Source: Methylobacterium frigidaeris (GTDB taxonomy: Bacteria; Pseudomonadota; Alphaproteobacteria; Rhizobiales; Beijerinckiaceae). Taken from it: a stretch of 64,000 nucleotides of DNA. Below the pieces are notes generated by a model. It made no database searches, was not told where the DNA came from, and worked only from the letters and a program-made list of their open reading frames with translations. The stretch spans positions 1 to 64,000 of the forward strand of contig NZ_BPQJ01000016.1 of NCBI RefSeq assembly GCF_022179185.1, given 5' to 3'. This document shows, piece after piece, positions 33,928 through 43,396 of this stretch (position 1 is the stretch's first letter; the number at the start of each line of letters is the position of its first letter). The position numbers and the translations under genes are program-made.

Positions 33928-34208
33928 GGGACCCCCTGATTGTTCGAGCCCGGCCGAATGGACGGGGCCGGGTCGCTTCTTGGATGCGTGGCAGAGCGTT
34001 GCGGCGGGACCGCAACGTCCCGCTGCGCGAACACGGGTGGTCGCGCGCTGGACGAGAAGCGATGTGGATGAGGCACCATTAACGCGGGCAGAACGGCAGC
34101 AATATGGCGGGTCGCAGCGCGTCGATCCGCGGATCGACTGGGCTATGGCCGCGCTTGTCCGCCGTCTTGCTGCCGGCGACTTGACCGGTCTTGGCGGTTA
34201 GCCTGGGT

Positions 34209-35123
34209 TCAGGCCGGCAGGGTCGCCGCCATGCGGCGGCGCAGGGCCTCGTCCGGAAGCCGGCCGGTGCCGGCGCGCAGATTCGCCGCCATGTGGCTGG
34301 GATCGGCGGTGCCGGGGATCGCGCAGGTCACGGCCGGATGGGAGACCACGAACTTCAGCAGAATCTCAGCCCAGGTCGCACAGCCGAGTTCCGCTGCGTA
34401 GTCCGGCAGGGGCTTTCCCGCGAGGCGCCGCAGCAGCCCGCCGCCGCCGAAGGGCCGGTTGACCAGCACCGCCACGCCGCGCTCGGCGGCGAGGGGGAGG
34501 ATGGTGTTCTCTGCCGCCCGGTCATCGAGGGCGTAGTTGATCTGGAGGACGTCCAGCCGCTCCGCCTTCAAGACCGCCTCGACGGCGTCGTAGGCGCTCT
34601 CGGTATAGTGCGAGATGCCGAGGTGGCGGATCCGTCCTTCCTCCTTCCAGGCCCGCAGGGTCGGCAGGTGGGTGCGCCAGTCGAGCAGGTTGTGGATCTG
34701 CATCAGGTCGAGGCGCTCGGTGCGCAGGAGCTGGAGCGAGCGCGTCATCTGCGCGATCCCCGCCTCGCGGCCGCTGGTCCAGACCTTGGTGGCGAGGAAG
34801 GTACGCTCCCGAGCCCCGGCTTCCGCCACCAGGTCGCCGGTGACGCCCTCGGCCCGGCCGTACATCGGCGAGGAATCGATCACCCTCCCGCCCTTGGCGA
34901 GAAGCGTCGCCACCACCTCGCGCAAGGGCGCCCGCTCGGCGGGTTTCGTCCCGACATCGAAGCCGCGCCAGGTGCCGAGCCCGATCACCGGCAGGGTCTC
35001 GCCGCTCGCCGGGATCGGCCGCCGGTGCAGCTCCTCCCCTTGCGCGGCGGCCCGGCCACCGACAGCCGCCGCGAGGGCGGCGCCGAGGAAGCCTTGCCGG
35101 GTCAGTCCGTCCTCTCGCGTCAT
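34209..35123 (-). CDS. Aldo/keto reductase, exported
   Basis: Protein of 304 residues. The N-terminus LTRQGFLGAALAAAVGGRAA is a signal-like stretch, possibly Tat-type with a single arginine. The reductase fold has VIGLGTWRGFDVG, VIDSSPMYGRAEG (catalytic Asp and Tyr), TFLATKVWTSG (Lys) and LMQIHNLLDW (His). NAD(P)H-dependent reduction of carbonyl compounds is expected; the substrate is unknown. Its ATG overlaps the stop of the AraC gene by four bases, so the two form one transcript. Confidence 0.8.
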   Translation of the reverse strand: MTREDGLTRQGFLGAALAAAVGGRAAAQGEELHRRPIPASGETLPVIGLGTWRGFDVGTKPAERAPLREVVATLLAKGGRVIDSSPMYGRAEGVTGDLVAEAGARERTFLATKVWTSGREAGIAQMTRSLQLLRTERLDLMQIHNLLDWRTHLPTLRAWKEEGRIRHLGISHYTESAYDAVEAVLKAERLDVLQINYALDDRAAENTILPLAAERGVAVLVNRPFGGGGLLRRLAGKPLPDYAAELGCATWAEILLKFVVSHPAVTCAIPGTADPSHMAANLRAGTGRLPDEALRRRMAATLPA

Positions 35124-36019
35124 CGCGTCTCTCCCCTGTCCGCGCCGCGCCTGTCGCGAAACGCCCGGGGGCACTCCCCGGTGCCCTTGGCGAAGAAGCG
35201 CGAGAAATAGGCCGGGTCGGTGAAGCCGAGGCTGTAGGCGATCTCGGCGATGCCGAGGTCGGAATAGAGCAGGCTGCGCTTGGCCTCGAGCAGGCGGCGC
35301 TCGCGGATGATCCGGCCGGGGCTCGCGCCCGTCACTGCCCGGCAGGCGGCCCGCAGCCGCGCCTCGGTCACCCCGAGATCGTCCGCATACGCGGCGAGCG
35401 GGCGCTCGCGGCGGTGCTGCGCCTCGACGGCCTCGCGGAACCGCGCGGTCAGCAGCGCCTGCGGGCCCGGCGGGGCCGCCGGCTCGCGCGTCGCGGCGAG
35501 CCGGCGCAGGCCGGCGACCAGGAGCAGCATCAGGTGGGCCTCGATGGCGCCGCGCCGGCCCGCCGCCGCCCAGGCCAGTTCCCGGGCGAGCTCGGCCACG
35601 GCCTCCTCGACCGGGCCCGGTTCCGGCAGCGTGAGGGAAGCGGGGCCGGCAAAGAGCGCCGACAGCTCCGGCTCGCGCCCGCACAGGTCGCGCAGGTAAC
35701 GCGCCGAGAGGGTCAGCACCGCCCCGACCGTGCCGTCGGCGAAGCGGAAGCCGTGGGCGGTGCCGGCCGGGACCGCCAGCAGGCACGGCGCCGCAAAGGG
35801 GAACCGCTCGGCCTCGGCCCGCATCTCCCCCCCGCCCCCGGCGATCAGCAGCAGCTGGTGCAAGCTCGAATGGACGTGCGGGCGGATGGTCCAGCGGTTC
35901 GGGCGGCTGCGATCGTCCAAGGCCTCGAGGTGCAGGAAGCGGTCATCGGCGTCCCGCGGCGCCTCGCCATAGAGGAAGAAGTGCGGCACGGCAGCGGGTT
36001 GGGCGGGATCGAAGCGCAT
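35120..36019 (-). CDS. pobR: AraC-family regulator, probable PobR
   Basis: Protein of 299 residues. The N-terminal cupin-like sensing domain carries RPHVHSSLHQLLLIAGGGGE and the C-terminal AraC domain has two helix-turn-helix units (LAAYADDLGVTEARLRAACR, then IAEIAYSLGFTDPAYFSRFF). It is divergent from pobA across 151 bp, where AraC-type PobR/PobC regulators activate pobA with 4-hydroxybenzoate. This assignment rests on arrangement. The following aldo/keto reductase is co-transcribed. Confidence 0.8.
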   Translation of the reverse strand: MRFDPAQPAAVPHFFLYGEAPRDADDRFLHLEALDDRSRPNRWTIRPHVHSSLHQLLLIAGGGGEMRAEAERFPFAAPCLLAVPAGTAHGFRFADGTVGAVLTLSARYLRDLCGREPELSALFAGPASLTLPEPGPVEEAVAELARELAWAAAGRRGAIEAHLMLLLVAGLRRLAATREPAAPPGPQALLTARFREAVEAQHRRERPLAAYADDLGVTEARLRAACRAVTGASPGRIIRERRLLEAKRSLLYSDLGIAEIAYSLGFTDPAYFSRFFAKGTGECPRAFRDRRGADRGETR

Positions 36020-36170
36020 CGTGGGCTTGCCCTGGCGGGATGGGCGGAGTGTTCGAAAAGTCCAATTTTTCCCTCGCCCCGTCCATCGTCAACCGGTGCG
36101 CCGCGGTTCACCTTTCCGCCATCGAGCAGCCACCGCCGAGACGGTGGCGCCACGGTTCAAGGAAACGCCC

Positions 36171-37370
36171 ATGCGCACCCAGGTCGCCATCATCGGCGCC
36201 GGCCCGGCCGGCCTCTTCCTCGCCCATCTGCTGGCGCGCGCCGGGATCGATGCGGTGGTGCTGGAGCGCCGCACCCGCGACTACGTCGAGGGCCGGGTGC
36301 GGGCCGGCGTGCTGGAGCAGGGCACCGTCGCCTTGATGGGGGAGCTCGGCCTCGATGCCCGGCTCAAGGCCGAGGGACTGGTCCATACCGGCACCAACCT
36401 CGCCTATGACGGCGAGATCTTCCGCGTCGACATGGCGGCGCTGACTGGCGGCTCCGCCGTCACGGTCTACGGCCAGCAGGAGGTGATGCGCGACCTGTTC
36501 GACGCCGCCGAGCCCCGCGGCGTGCGGATCGTGTTCGAGGCCGAGGGCGTGCGGCTCGACGGTATCGGCGGCGACAGCCCGAGCGTGAGTTACACCAAGG
36601 ACGGGGTCGCACACACTCTGACGTGCGACTTCATCGCGGCCTGCGACGGCTTCCACGGCGTCGGACGGGCGGCGATCCCGGCCGACGTGCTCAAGATCTA
36701 CGAGCGGGTCTATCCGTTCGGCTGGCTCGGCATCCTGGCCGAGGTGCCGCCGGTCAACCACGAGTTGATCTACGCCAACCACGCCCGCGGCTTCGCGCTC
36801 GCCAGCATGCGCTCCCCCACCCGCAGCCGCTACTACGTCCAGGTCGGCCTCGACGAGCGGATCGAGGACTGGTCCGACGAGCGGTTCTGGGACGAGGTCG
36901 AGACGCGCTTAGGACCCGAGGCCTCGGCCGGGCTGGTGCGCGGCCCCTCCTTCGAGAAGAGCATCGCGCCCCTGCGCAGCTTCGTCGCCGAGCCGATGCG
37001 CTACGGCCGCCTGTTCCTGGCCGGCGACGCCGCCCACATCGTGCCGCCGACCGGCGCCAAGGGCATGAACCTCGCGGTCTCCGACGTCGCGATGCTCGCC
37101 GAGGGCTTGAGCCTGCACTACGCCGAGCGCGATTCGTCCGGGCTCGACGGCTACTCCGCCCGGGCGCTCGCCCGGGTGTGGAAGGCCGAGCGCTTCAGCT
37201 GGTGGTTCACCGGCCTCACTCACCGCTTCCCCGACATGGATGAGTTCGCCCGCCGGATGCAGGTGGCGGAGCTGGCGTATATCCGGGGATCGCGGGCGGC
37301 GCAGACGGTGATCGCGGAGAATTACGTCGGGCTGCCGATGGCGGCTGGGCGCGATGCCGTGAGCGTGTGA
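36171..37370 (+). CDS. pobA: 4-hydroxybenzoate 3-monooxygenase
   Basis: Class A flavoprotein hydroxylase of 399 residues, the family's usual size. The FAD motif is IIGAGPAGLFLAHLLARAGI, the NAD(P)H/FAD DG motif is AACDGFHGVGR, and the GD motif is LFLAGDAAHIVPPTGAKGMN. It converts 4-hydroxybenzoate plus NAD(P)H and O2 to protocatechuate, feeding the beta-ketoadipate pathway; no protocatechuate genes are in the window. The gene faces the AraC regulator and stops 13 bp before the convergent PACE gene. Confidence 0.95.
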   Translation: MRTQVAIIGAGPAGLFLAHLLARAGIDAVVLERRTRDYVEGRVRAGVLEQGTVALMGELGLDARLKAEGLVHTGTNLAYDGEIFRVDMAALTGGSAVTVYGQQEVMRDLFDAAEPRGVRIVFEAEGVRLDGIGGDSPSVSYTKDGVAHTLTCDFIAACDGFHGVGRAAIPADVLKIYERVYPFGWLGILAEVPPVNHELIYANHARGFALASMRSPTRSRYYVQVGLDERIEDWSDERFWDEVETRLGPEASAGLVRGPSFEKSIAPLRSFVAEPMRYGRLFLAGDAAHIVPPTGAKGMNLAVSDVAMLAEGLSLHYAERDSSGLDGYSARALARVWKAERFSWWFTGLTHRFPDMDEFARRMQVAELAYIRGSRAAQTVIAENYVGLPMAAGRDAVSV

Positions 37371-37383
37371 GGCGCGAGCGGTC

Positions 37384-37827
37384 TCAGCGGCACGGCTCCG
37401 CCACGACCTCGCCCCAGCTCTTCAGTGGGAAGGCCCAGTCGTAGGCCAAGTTGAAGACGAAGGCGTAGGTCACGTAGAAGAGGGCGATCGCGATATCCAT
37501 GACGAAGGCCTCGACGAGGCCGATCCCGAGATACCACGCGATCGGCGGCAGCAGGATCACGAGCAGCCCGGCCTCGAACAGCACGGCGTGAGCCAACCGA
37601 AGGGGGAGGCTCTTGCGTGTAGTCCCGGTGAGCCGCTGCATCGTCCGATCGAAGCCCAGGTTGTAGACGTAGTTCCACGCCGTCGCGGTCACGGCGCTGC
37701 CGATACCGATCGCGCCCATCTCGGAGGCGTGCAGCCCGAACAGCACGGTCCCGAGCGGGATGATGAGCGCGAGGCCGACGATCTCGAACAGGAGGGCGTG
37801 GCGGATGCGGTCGCGCGTGCTTCGCAT
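37384..37827 (-). CDS. PACE-family multidrug efflux transporter
   Basis: Protein of 147 residues with four membrane segments in two BTP (bacterial transmembrane pair) repeats: RHALLFEIVGLALIIPLGTV and HAVLFEAGLLVILLPPIAWY open each. Glu15 (LLFEIVGL) is at the position of the essential glutamate of Acinetobacter AceI. PACE pumps expel chlorhexidine and related biocides, but natural substrates may be polyamines. The start at ATG 37827 gives the family length; a longer 24-residue extension was rejected. It is divergent from a LysR regulator, as aceI is from aceR. Confidence 0.88.
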   Translation of the reverse strand: MRSTRDRIRHALLFEIVGLALIIPLGTVLFGLHASEMGAIGIGSAVTATAWNYVYNLGFDRTMQRLTGTTRKSLPLRLAHAVLFEAGLLVILLPPIAWYLGIGLVEAFVMDIAIALFYVTYAFVFNLAYDWAFPLKSWGEVVAEPCR

Positions 37828-37916
37828 GATCTGGCTCCGAAAGGTCGGTTTGGTCGGCCGCCTTCTATCTGCGATGCTCCGGTCGGCAAGTTGGGACATA
37901 TCTCGGAATCAGATGG

Positions 37917-38813
37917 ATGGCCGTCTCGTTCGACCAGCTCCAGGCCTTCGTGGCAGCGGCCGAGGCCGGGTCCTTCTCCGGCGCGGCCCGTGGCTTGCGA
38001 AAGGCGCAGTCGGCCGTCAGCACGCAGGTGGCGAACCTCGAGGCGGATCTGGGCCTGACGTTGTTCGACCGGACGGGTCGGAACCCGGTTCTCACCCCGG
38101 CGGGGGAGCGGCTGCTGCTGGAGGCCCGGGTCGTGCTCGAACGGCGGGAGCACCTGATCGGCGTGGCGAGCAGCCTGGAGCAGCGGGTCGAGAACCGGCT
38201 GGTGGTCGCCATCGACGAACTCTACCCTGAGCACGCGCTCGGCGCCCTCTTCGCCGAGTTCGCTCAGGCCTTCCCCTTCGTGGAGCTGGAACTGCTGTTC
38301 CCGCTGATGGAGGACGTCAGCCGCATGGTGCAGTCGGGCGCGGCCGATCTCGGCGTGATGTGGCGCCAGGAGGTCCTGCCGACGGAACTCGGCTTCCAGA
38401 CCATCGGCTGGGTGCCGCTCAAGCTCGTCTGCGGGCGCGACCACCCGCTCGCGAAGGCGCGGGTGGAGTGGGAGGAACTGAAGCGCCACCGCCAGATCCT
38501 CGTCGCCGCCCGCAGCGACGGCCCGGAGAAGCGCCGCCTGCGGGTCGCCGCCGAGGTGTGGTGGGTGGAGAGCCACTGGGTGATCCTGGAGATGGTGAAG
38601 CACGGGATCGGCTGGGCCTTCGTCACCGATCACGTCATCGCCGCCTCTCTCACCGCGCCGTACCTCGTCACGCCGGACCTTCAGTTCGACCAGGGCGACT
38701 GGCCCATCGCCCTGGAGCTGGTCTGGCACAAGCAGCGGCCCTGCGGGCCTGCCGCATCCTGGCTGCGCGAGCGCTTTGCGGCGGAGCGGGTCGGCAGCCT
38801 CTCGGGACGTTGA
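37917..38813 (+). CDS. LysR-family regulator divergent from the PACE pump
   Basis: Protein of 298 residues. The winged helix-turn-helix is FDQLQAFVAAAEAGSFSGAA, then KAQSAVSTQVANLEADLGL and LFDRTGRNPVLTPAGERLL. The C-terminal half is the LysR effector domain with AVDELYPEHALG-like segment (VAIDELYPEHAL). It is separated by 89 bp from the divergently transcribed PACE gene, the same layout as AceR-AceI, so it likely activates the pump in the presence of its substrate. Confidence 0.9.
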   Translation: MAVSFDQLQAFVAAAEAGSFSGAARGLRKAQSAVSTQVANLEADLGLTLFDRTGRNPVLTPAGERLLLEARVVLERREHLIGVASSLEQRVENRLVVAIDELYPEHALGALFAEFAQAFPFVELELLFPLMEDVSRMVQSGAADLGVMWRQEVLPTELGFQTIGWVPLKLVCGRDHPLAKARVEWEELKRHRQILVAARSDGPEKRRLRVAAEVWWVESHWVILEMVKHGIGWAFVTDHVIAASLTAPYLVTPDLQFDQGDWPIALELVWHKQRPCGPAASWLRERFAAERVGSLSGR

Positions 38814-39006
38814 GCGGGCCGGATGAAGGGAGAGCCGTGCAAGGGCAGCGGAGGCCCCCGGACGGAGCCTCGGCACGCGCTTGCCTGTCCCGTCATCCCG
38901 GATGCGGAGGACGGACTTGGTCGTCCGAGCCCCGGCGCACGACGAGCGGACAGATTTCCTGACAGGGCCGAGCGCCGCCCTTCATCTCGCCGTTTTGGTC
39001 CCGCTC

Positions 39007-40062
39007 CTAGCGTGATCCGTCCCGCCCCTCCGCATCACCCCCGCCCCGCAGCAACTCCCCCGCGACATCCCCCAGCCGCGGCGCCGGCTCCCGGGTGAAG
39101 GGCAACGGCCGGCACACGGCGAGCGCCGCCAGCCCGAACCGCGCCGTCATCAGGCCGTTGAGCACGCCCTCTCCGAGCTTGGCCGAGATCCGCGCGGCGA
39201 CCCCTAAGCCCAGCACCTGCTGCACCAGGCTGTCGCCGACCGCGACGCTGCCGGTGACCGCGAGATGAGCGAGCGCCGCCCGGGCGAGGCGCAGGAAGCC
39301 GAACAGGCCAGGCCGGCCGCCATAGATGGTGGCGATGCGGCGAAGCAACCGGACGGCGGCGAAGATCACGAAGCCGACATCGACGATCGCCCGCGGGCTC
39401 AAGGCCGTTACCGCCGACACTTGCTTCGCGGCCTCCGCCACCGCCGCCTTGGCGGAGCGGTCGAGGGCGCCGAGCAATTCGGCCTCGGCGATGCCGATCC
39501 TGTCCTCGACGTCGAGGATCTGGTCGTCGAGGGCGGCGAGCCGCGCCCGTGCTGCACCGGCCGCCGGCCGCTCGGCGTAGAGGCCGGACAGCTTTCGCAC
39601 GACGGCCTTGGCGGCGCTGTGATCGCGGGATCGCAGCGCGTCGAGGGCCTCCTCGCGCAGGGCCTCGATGCGGCGCTCGCGCAGCACGCCCGCCACCTCG
39701 CGCCAGACGATGGCCGCGAGCGCCACCACCGCCACAGCCAGCAGCACCAGCGCCACGATGCCGAGCCAGGGCGCGGCGGAGAAGAGATCGGCGATCAGGC
39801 GCTCGATCGCGAGCCCGATTCCGAGCGAGGCCAAGCCTCCCAGCGCCGAGAGCAGCAAGGTCGCCCAGGGCGCGCGCGAGCGCGGCGCCACCGGCACGGC
39901 GACGCCGTCGGCGGCCTCGACGATCTCGAACGGCTCCTCCACCACCCGGATTCCGTCGGGCAACGCCGTCTCGGTGCCGGGTGGCGGCGGGGCGGTCATG
40001 GTCTCCGTGCCGGTGGGCGGCAGGCGGAAGGCGCGGGGCTTCGGAGTGGGCGTGTCGGTCAT
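39007..40062 (-). CDS. TIGR01620/YcjF-family membrane protein (DUF697)
   Basis: Protein of 351 residues. Residues 1-65 are cytoplasmic and proline-rich. Two membrane helices follow (PWATLLLSALGGLASLGIGL and PWLGIVALVLLAVAVVALAA), then a soluble helical region and a final DUF697 part (SVAVGDSLVQQVLGLGVAAR). YcjF is the partner of YcjX in the Psp-linked stress response of enterobacteria. It lies 9 bp after ycjX, which supports the pair. Confidence 0.87.
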   Translation of the reverse strand: MTDTPTPKPRAFRLPPTGTETMTAPPPPGTETALPDGIRVVEEPFEIVEAADGVAVPVAPRSRAPWATLLLSALGGLASLGIGLAIERLIADLFSAAPWLGIVALVLLAVAVVALAAIVWREVAGVLRERRIEALREEALDALRSRDHSAAKAVVRKLSGLYAERPAAGAARARLAALDDQILDVEDRIGIAEAELLGALDRSAKAAVAEAAKQVSAVTALSPRAIVDVGFVIFAAVRLLRRIATIYGGRPGLFGFLRLARAALAHLAVTGSVAVGDSLVQQVLGLGVAARISAKLGEGVLNGLMTARFGLAALAVCRPLPFTREPAPRLGDVAGELLRGGGDAEGRDGSR

Positions 40063-40071
40063 CGAAAGCCC

Positions 40072-41535
40072 TCAGGCCAGGCGGTCGCCGATCAGGAAGT
40101 GCAGGGCGCGGTCGAGGCGGATCTGCGGCAGGCGGCCCGGGCGGCCGAGGGCGTCGCGGGAGACGGGTGGCGGGCGGAAGCGCGGGAAGCGCAGCGAGCC
40201 CGGGGGAACCGCCCCTTCCAGCACGGCTTCGGGCCGCTCGGGCAGCTCGCCCGGGAAGATCGCGGCCTCGGTCTCGCCATCGAAGGTCTCGCCGTCGATG
40301 CTCTCGCCCGCCTCCGGCGTGCCGGCCACCGCCCTGAAGGCGCTCGGCCCGTCATGCACCACCGTCTCGCGGGTCGAGCGGACCGAAGCCAGCGCCTGGG
40401 TGCTGACATGGGCGCCCGCGGCCTCCGTGCGCCGCAGGGAACGGGCGACGAGGAGGCGCAGGAGCGCGTCGAGCCGGTCGTGGCTCGCATGGTGCAGGTG
40501 GTCGGCTTTGGTGGCGGCGAACAGGATCCGGTCGGCCCGCGGCGCGAAGAAACGCGACAGCAGGGTGTTGCGCCCGACGCGCAGGCTCATCAGCACCCGG
40601 TCCAGAGCCTCCTCCAGCTCGGCGAGCGCCGCCGCCCCGGCATCGACCGCCGCCAGCACGTCGACGAGCACGATCTGCCGGTCGATGCGCTGGAAATGGT
40701 CGCGGAAGAACGGCGTCACGACCCGGTGCTTATAGGCCTCGAAGCGGCGCTGCATCAGCCCGCCGAGGCTGTCGGGGTTGACCGGGCCGTTCAGGATCAG
40801 GGGGGCAAAGGTCAGCGCCGGCGAGCCCGCGAGGTCGCCCGGCATCAGGAAGCGGCCCGGCGGCGTGGTCGCCACCGCCTCGGGGCCGGCGCGCACGGCG
40901 GCGAGGTAGACCTTGAACGCCTCGCTCGCCCGCTCGGCCACGATCTCGTCGAGGGGTTGGTTCGGGTCCAGCGCCCTCAAGGACGCGAGCCAGGGCGCCG
41001 CCATCGCGGCCCGGCCGGGGCGCTGGGCGGCGGCGATCGTCTCCCGCGACCAGCCCTCGTAGGTCTGCTCGATCAGCGCCAGGTCGAGCAGCCATTCTCC
41101 GGGGTAATCGACGATGTCGACCATCAGGCTCGCCGGGCCGGTGCGCCAGCCGCTCTTGCGCTCGTAATCGACCTCGAGGCGCAGCTGGCTGATCCGGTCG
41201 GTCGAGCGCGGCCAGCGGCGCGCCTCGGTCAGCGCCGCGAGATGGTCCTCGTAGGGGAAGCGCGGCACCGCGTCGTCGGGCTGCGGCACCAGGCGCGCCC
41301 GACGCAGGCGGCCCTCCTGGGAAGCGCGAAGCGCCGGCAGCGGGTGGAGGCCGGTGAGCTGGTGCACGAGCGCGGTGGTGAACACCGTTTTCCCTGAGCG
41401 GGCGAGGCCGGTGACGCCGAGCCGCACCGTCGGCTGGACCAGCAGGTCGTTGGAGGCCTCCGCCAGGGAGCGCGTGGCCTCGGTGACGGACTTGGCGAGG
41501 GAGCCGGCACGCGCGGCGAGGTCGGTCAGGGGCAC
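40072..41535 (-). CDS. ycjX: YcjX-family GTPase-like protein
   Basis: P-loop protein of 487 residues. Walker A is LGVTGLARSGKTVFTTALVH near residue 38 and VDIVDYPGEWLLDLALIEQT is the switch II-like motif; ILFAATKADHLHHASHDRLD contains the TKAD base-recognition segment. The family works with YcjF in envelope stress. No ATG lies near the conserved start, and GTG 41535 begins VPLTDLAARAGSLAKSVTEA. It probably shares a transcript with the TIGR01620 gene downstream. Confidence 0.88.
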   Translation of the reverse strand: MPLTDLAARAGSLAKSVTEATRSLAEASNDLLVQPTVRLGVTGLARSGKTVFTTALVHQLTGLHPLPALRASQEGRLRRARLVPQPDDAVPRFPYEDHLAALTEARRWPRSTDRISQLRLEVDYERKSGWRTGPASLMVDIVDYPGEWLLDLALIEQTYEGWSRETIAAAQRPGRAAMAAPWLASLRALDPNQPLDEIVAERASEAFKVYLAAVRAGPEAVATTPPGRFLMPGDLAGSPALTFAPLILNGPVNPDSLGGLMQRRFEAYKHRVVTPFFRDHFQRIDRQIVLVDVLAAVDAGAAALAELEEALDRVLMSLRVGRNTLLSRFFAPRADRILFAATKADHLHHASHDRLDALLRLLVARSLRRTEAAGAHVSTQALASVRSTRETVVHDGPSAFRAVAGTPEAGESIDGETFDGETEAAIFPGELPERPEAVLEGAVPPGSLRFPRFRPPPVSRDALGRPGRLPQIRLDRALHFLIGDRLA

Positions 41536-41609
41536 GCGGTACGCTCTCGCTTCATCGTGATCCGGGAGGTGGCGCGGCGGGGAGGCTTCCGCAAGGGTTA
41601 CGGCAAGAG

Positions 41610-42836
41610 CTACGGCACGGCTTCGGCCTGCCGGCGCTCCGCGCCGCGCTCGGCCTCGGCCCGAGCGATCGCCGCGGCGACGAGGGCCGGGCTCGCCCGC
41701 AGCGCCCCGAGCTCGACCGAGGACATCGCCAGCAGCACCGGAGCGAGGCGCTCGGTGGCATGCCCCTCCGGCGTGAACAGGCCGAGGTCGTCCCCGGGTT
41801 TCACGCCGACGCTGCCGGCGATGCGGGCGGCGTAGTTCTGGATGCGGATCTCGTCGGAGCCGCAGAGCGGTGCGGGCGGCCGCAGGGCCAGCGGCAGGGA
41901 CGAGGCCGGGGCGACGGCGAGCGTCGGCAGCGCGGCGGCCTCCGCGGCGAGGCGCGCGCCGTCGAGGATCCGGCCGGGCTCGATGGCGGCGGACGGGCGC
42001 GCCGCCTCGCCGATGCCGGTGGCGATGGTCGGGAGCGGGGCCGCCCTGACGGCCCGCAAAGGCTGGCGCGGACGGCCCTGCATCCGGGCTAGCGCCGACC
42101 AGGGCTGGACCCGCATGGCATTGCCGGCGGCGGGCCGGGCGGGCGCGGAGACGCCGCGCGCCGGCGACCGCGCCACCCGCCGGGGCGCCCCGCCGCGGCC
42201 GTGGCCGGCGAGGAAGCGCGCCCGCAGGGTGCGGCCGATGCCCTGCGGCGCCAGGGCGGCCAGCGCTGGCGAGGCGGGCGCGGCCGCCCGTCCCGGGGCG
42301 GCGACCCGCGCCACGGCGGGGGCGGCGCATTCGGCCGGCGCCCAGCGCCGGACGATCGCCAGGGCCGAGCGGCGCCCGTACTCGCCGTAATAGCGTCGGA
42401 GCAGCGAGACCGCGGCGTCGGCCCCCTGCCCGGCCGTGGCGAAGCCGGTATGGCCCTCCTGGTCGCCGCCGATCTCGCCGTCCCAGCGCGCCCGCTTGAT
42501 GCACCAGTAATTGTTGAGCTTGACGCAGCGCGCCACGAAGGCCGGGTCGCTCGGCACCGCCCAGGCGGTCCAGGCGAGGGAGAGCGGCAGGAGCCCGTCC
42601 TTCGTCTCGCTGCGCCAGTTCGACACCGCCCGCGCCTCGGGCCGGTAGACCGGCGTCTCGCGCGCCGGCGCCGCCAGGGCGGATGCGGCGGCGAGCCCGT
42701 CACCGACGCGCGCGGCGCTGTCCCGCACCAGGGCGGCAGCTGCATTGGTGGCAGGGCCGGCCGCGAGGCTCAAGCTGAGGAAGGCGGTGAGGATCACGGG
42801 GCCCGCGGGTCTCCGTTCAAGGATCGGCTCTCTCAA
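41610..42836 (-). CDS. Exported protein with P5-like domain, 408 residues
   Basis: A signal peptide (VILTAFLSLSLAAGPATNAA) is followed by a domain resembling phage 'structural protein P5' (LNNYWCIKRARWDGEIGGDQ, then SLLRRYYGEYGRRSALAIVR and RWAPAE). The C-terminal two thirds are Ala/Pro/Arg-rich and low-complexity except for CGSDEIRIQNYAARIAGSVG. P5-type proteins are linked to peptidoglycan hydrolysis in some phages. It stands upstream of ycjX on the same strand, so an envelope role is possible. Confidence 0.65.
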   Translation of the reverse strand: MREPILERRPAGPVILTAFLSLSLAAGPATNAAAALVRDSAARVGDGLAAASALAAPARETPVYRPEARAVSNWRSETKDGLLPLSLAWTAWAVPSDPAFVARCVKLNNYWCIKRARWDGEIGGDQEGHTGFATAGQGADAAVSLLRRYYGEYGRRSALAIVRRWAPAECAAPAVARVAAPGRAAAPASPALAALAPQGIGRTLRARFLAGHGRGGAPRRVARSPARGVSAPARPAAGNAMRVQPWSALARMQGRPRQPLRAVRAAPLPTIATGIGEAARPSAAIEPGRILDGARLAAEAAALPTLAVAPASSLPLALRPPAPLCGSDEIRIQNYAARIAGSVGVKPGDDLGLFTPEGHATERLAPVLLAMSSVELGALRASPALVAAAIARAEAERGAERRQAEAVP

Positions 42837-42873
42837 ACGGCTCCGGAGCGATCCGGTTCGCCGCGTCCCGCGC

Positions 42874-43392
42874 TCACTCGTCCTCGCCGTGCCCCAGGCT
42901 CTTCGGGGTCACGAACCGCTCGACCGTCCCGTCCCCGGCCTCGACCTTGGCCCACGACTCCACGGCTAAGTCGATCACCGCGATCGCCGCCGTCGGATAC
43001 TTCTTGGTGAGTGCCCGCCGCTCCTCCCCCGGCTTGCCGAGGAGCCGAGCGAGGTCCTGGAAGCCCGGATTGTGGCCGATCATCAGGGCGGTCGCGGCCT
43101 CGTCCGGGATCGAGTGCACCACGTCGAGCAGGCGTGAGACCGGCGCTTCGTAGATCTGCGGCACGGTCTCGTCCGGCATTGCCCCGAGAGCCGGCTTGAC
43201 GAGGTCCCAGGTCTCCTGGGTGCGCCGGGCCGGCGAGACCAGAACCCGGTCGGGGATCAGCCCCTCCGCCGCCAGGTAGGCCGCCATCTTGGGGGCGGCC
43301 TCACGCCCGCGGGGAGCGAGCGGCCGGTCGATGTCGGACGCGCCGTCCGGCCAGTCGGACTTGGCGTGGCGGAGCAGGATCAGGCGGCGCAT
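42874..43392 (-). CDS. SixA-like histidine phosphatase
   Basis: Protein of 172 residues. The phosphatase motif LILLRHAKSDWPDGASDIDR gives the phosphoacceptor His (RHA), the second His lies in ALMIGHNPGFQDLARLLG. SixA removes phosphate from histidine phosphotransfer proteins in enterobacteria; the target here is unknown. It begins 4 bp after the MoxR stop and is therefore the second gene of that transcript. Confidence 0.85.
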   Translation of the reverse strand: MRRLILLRHAKSDWPDGASDIDRPLAPRGREAAPKMAAYLAAEGLIPDRVLVSPARRTQETWDLVKPALGAMPDETVPQIYEAPVSRLLDVVHSIPDEAATALMIGHNPGFQDLARLLGKPGEERRALTKKYPTAAIAVIDLAVESWAKVEAGDGTVERFVTPKSLGHGEDE

Positions 43393-43396
43393 CGCT

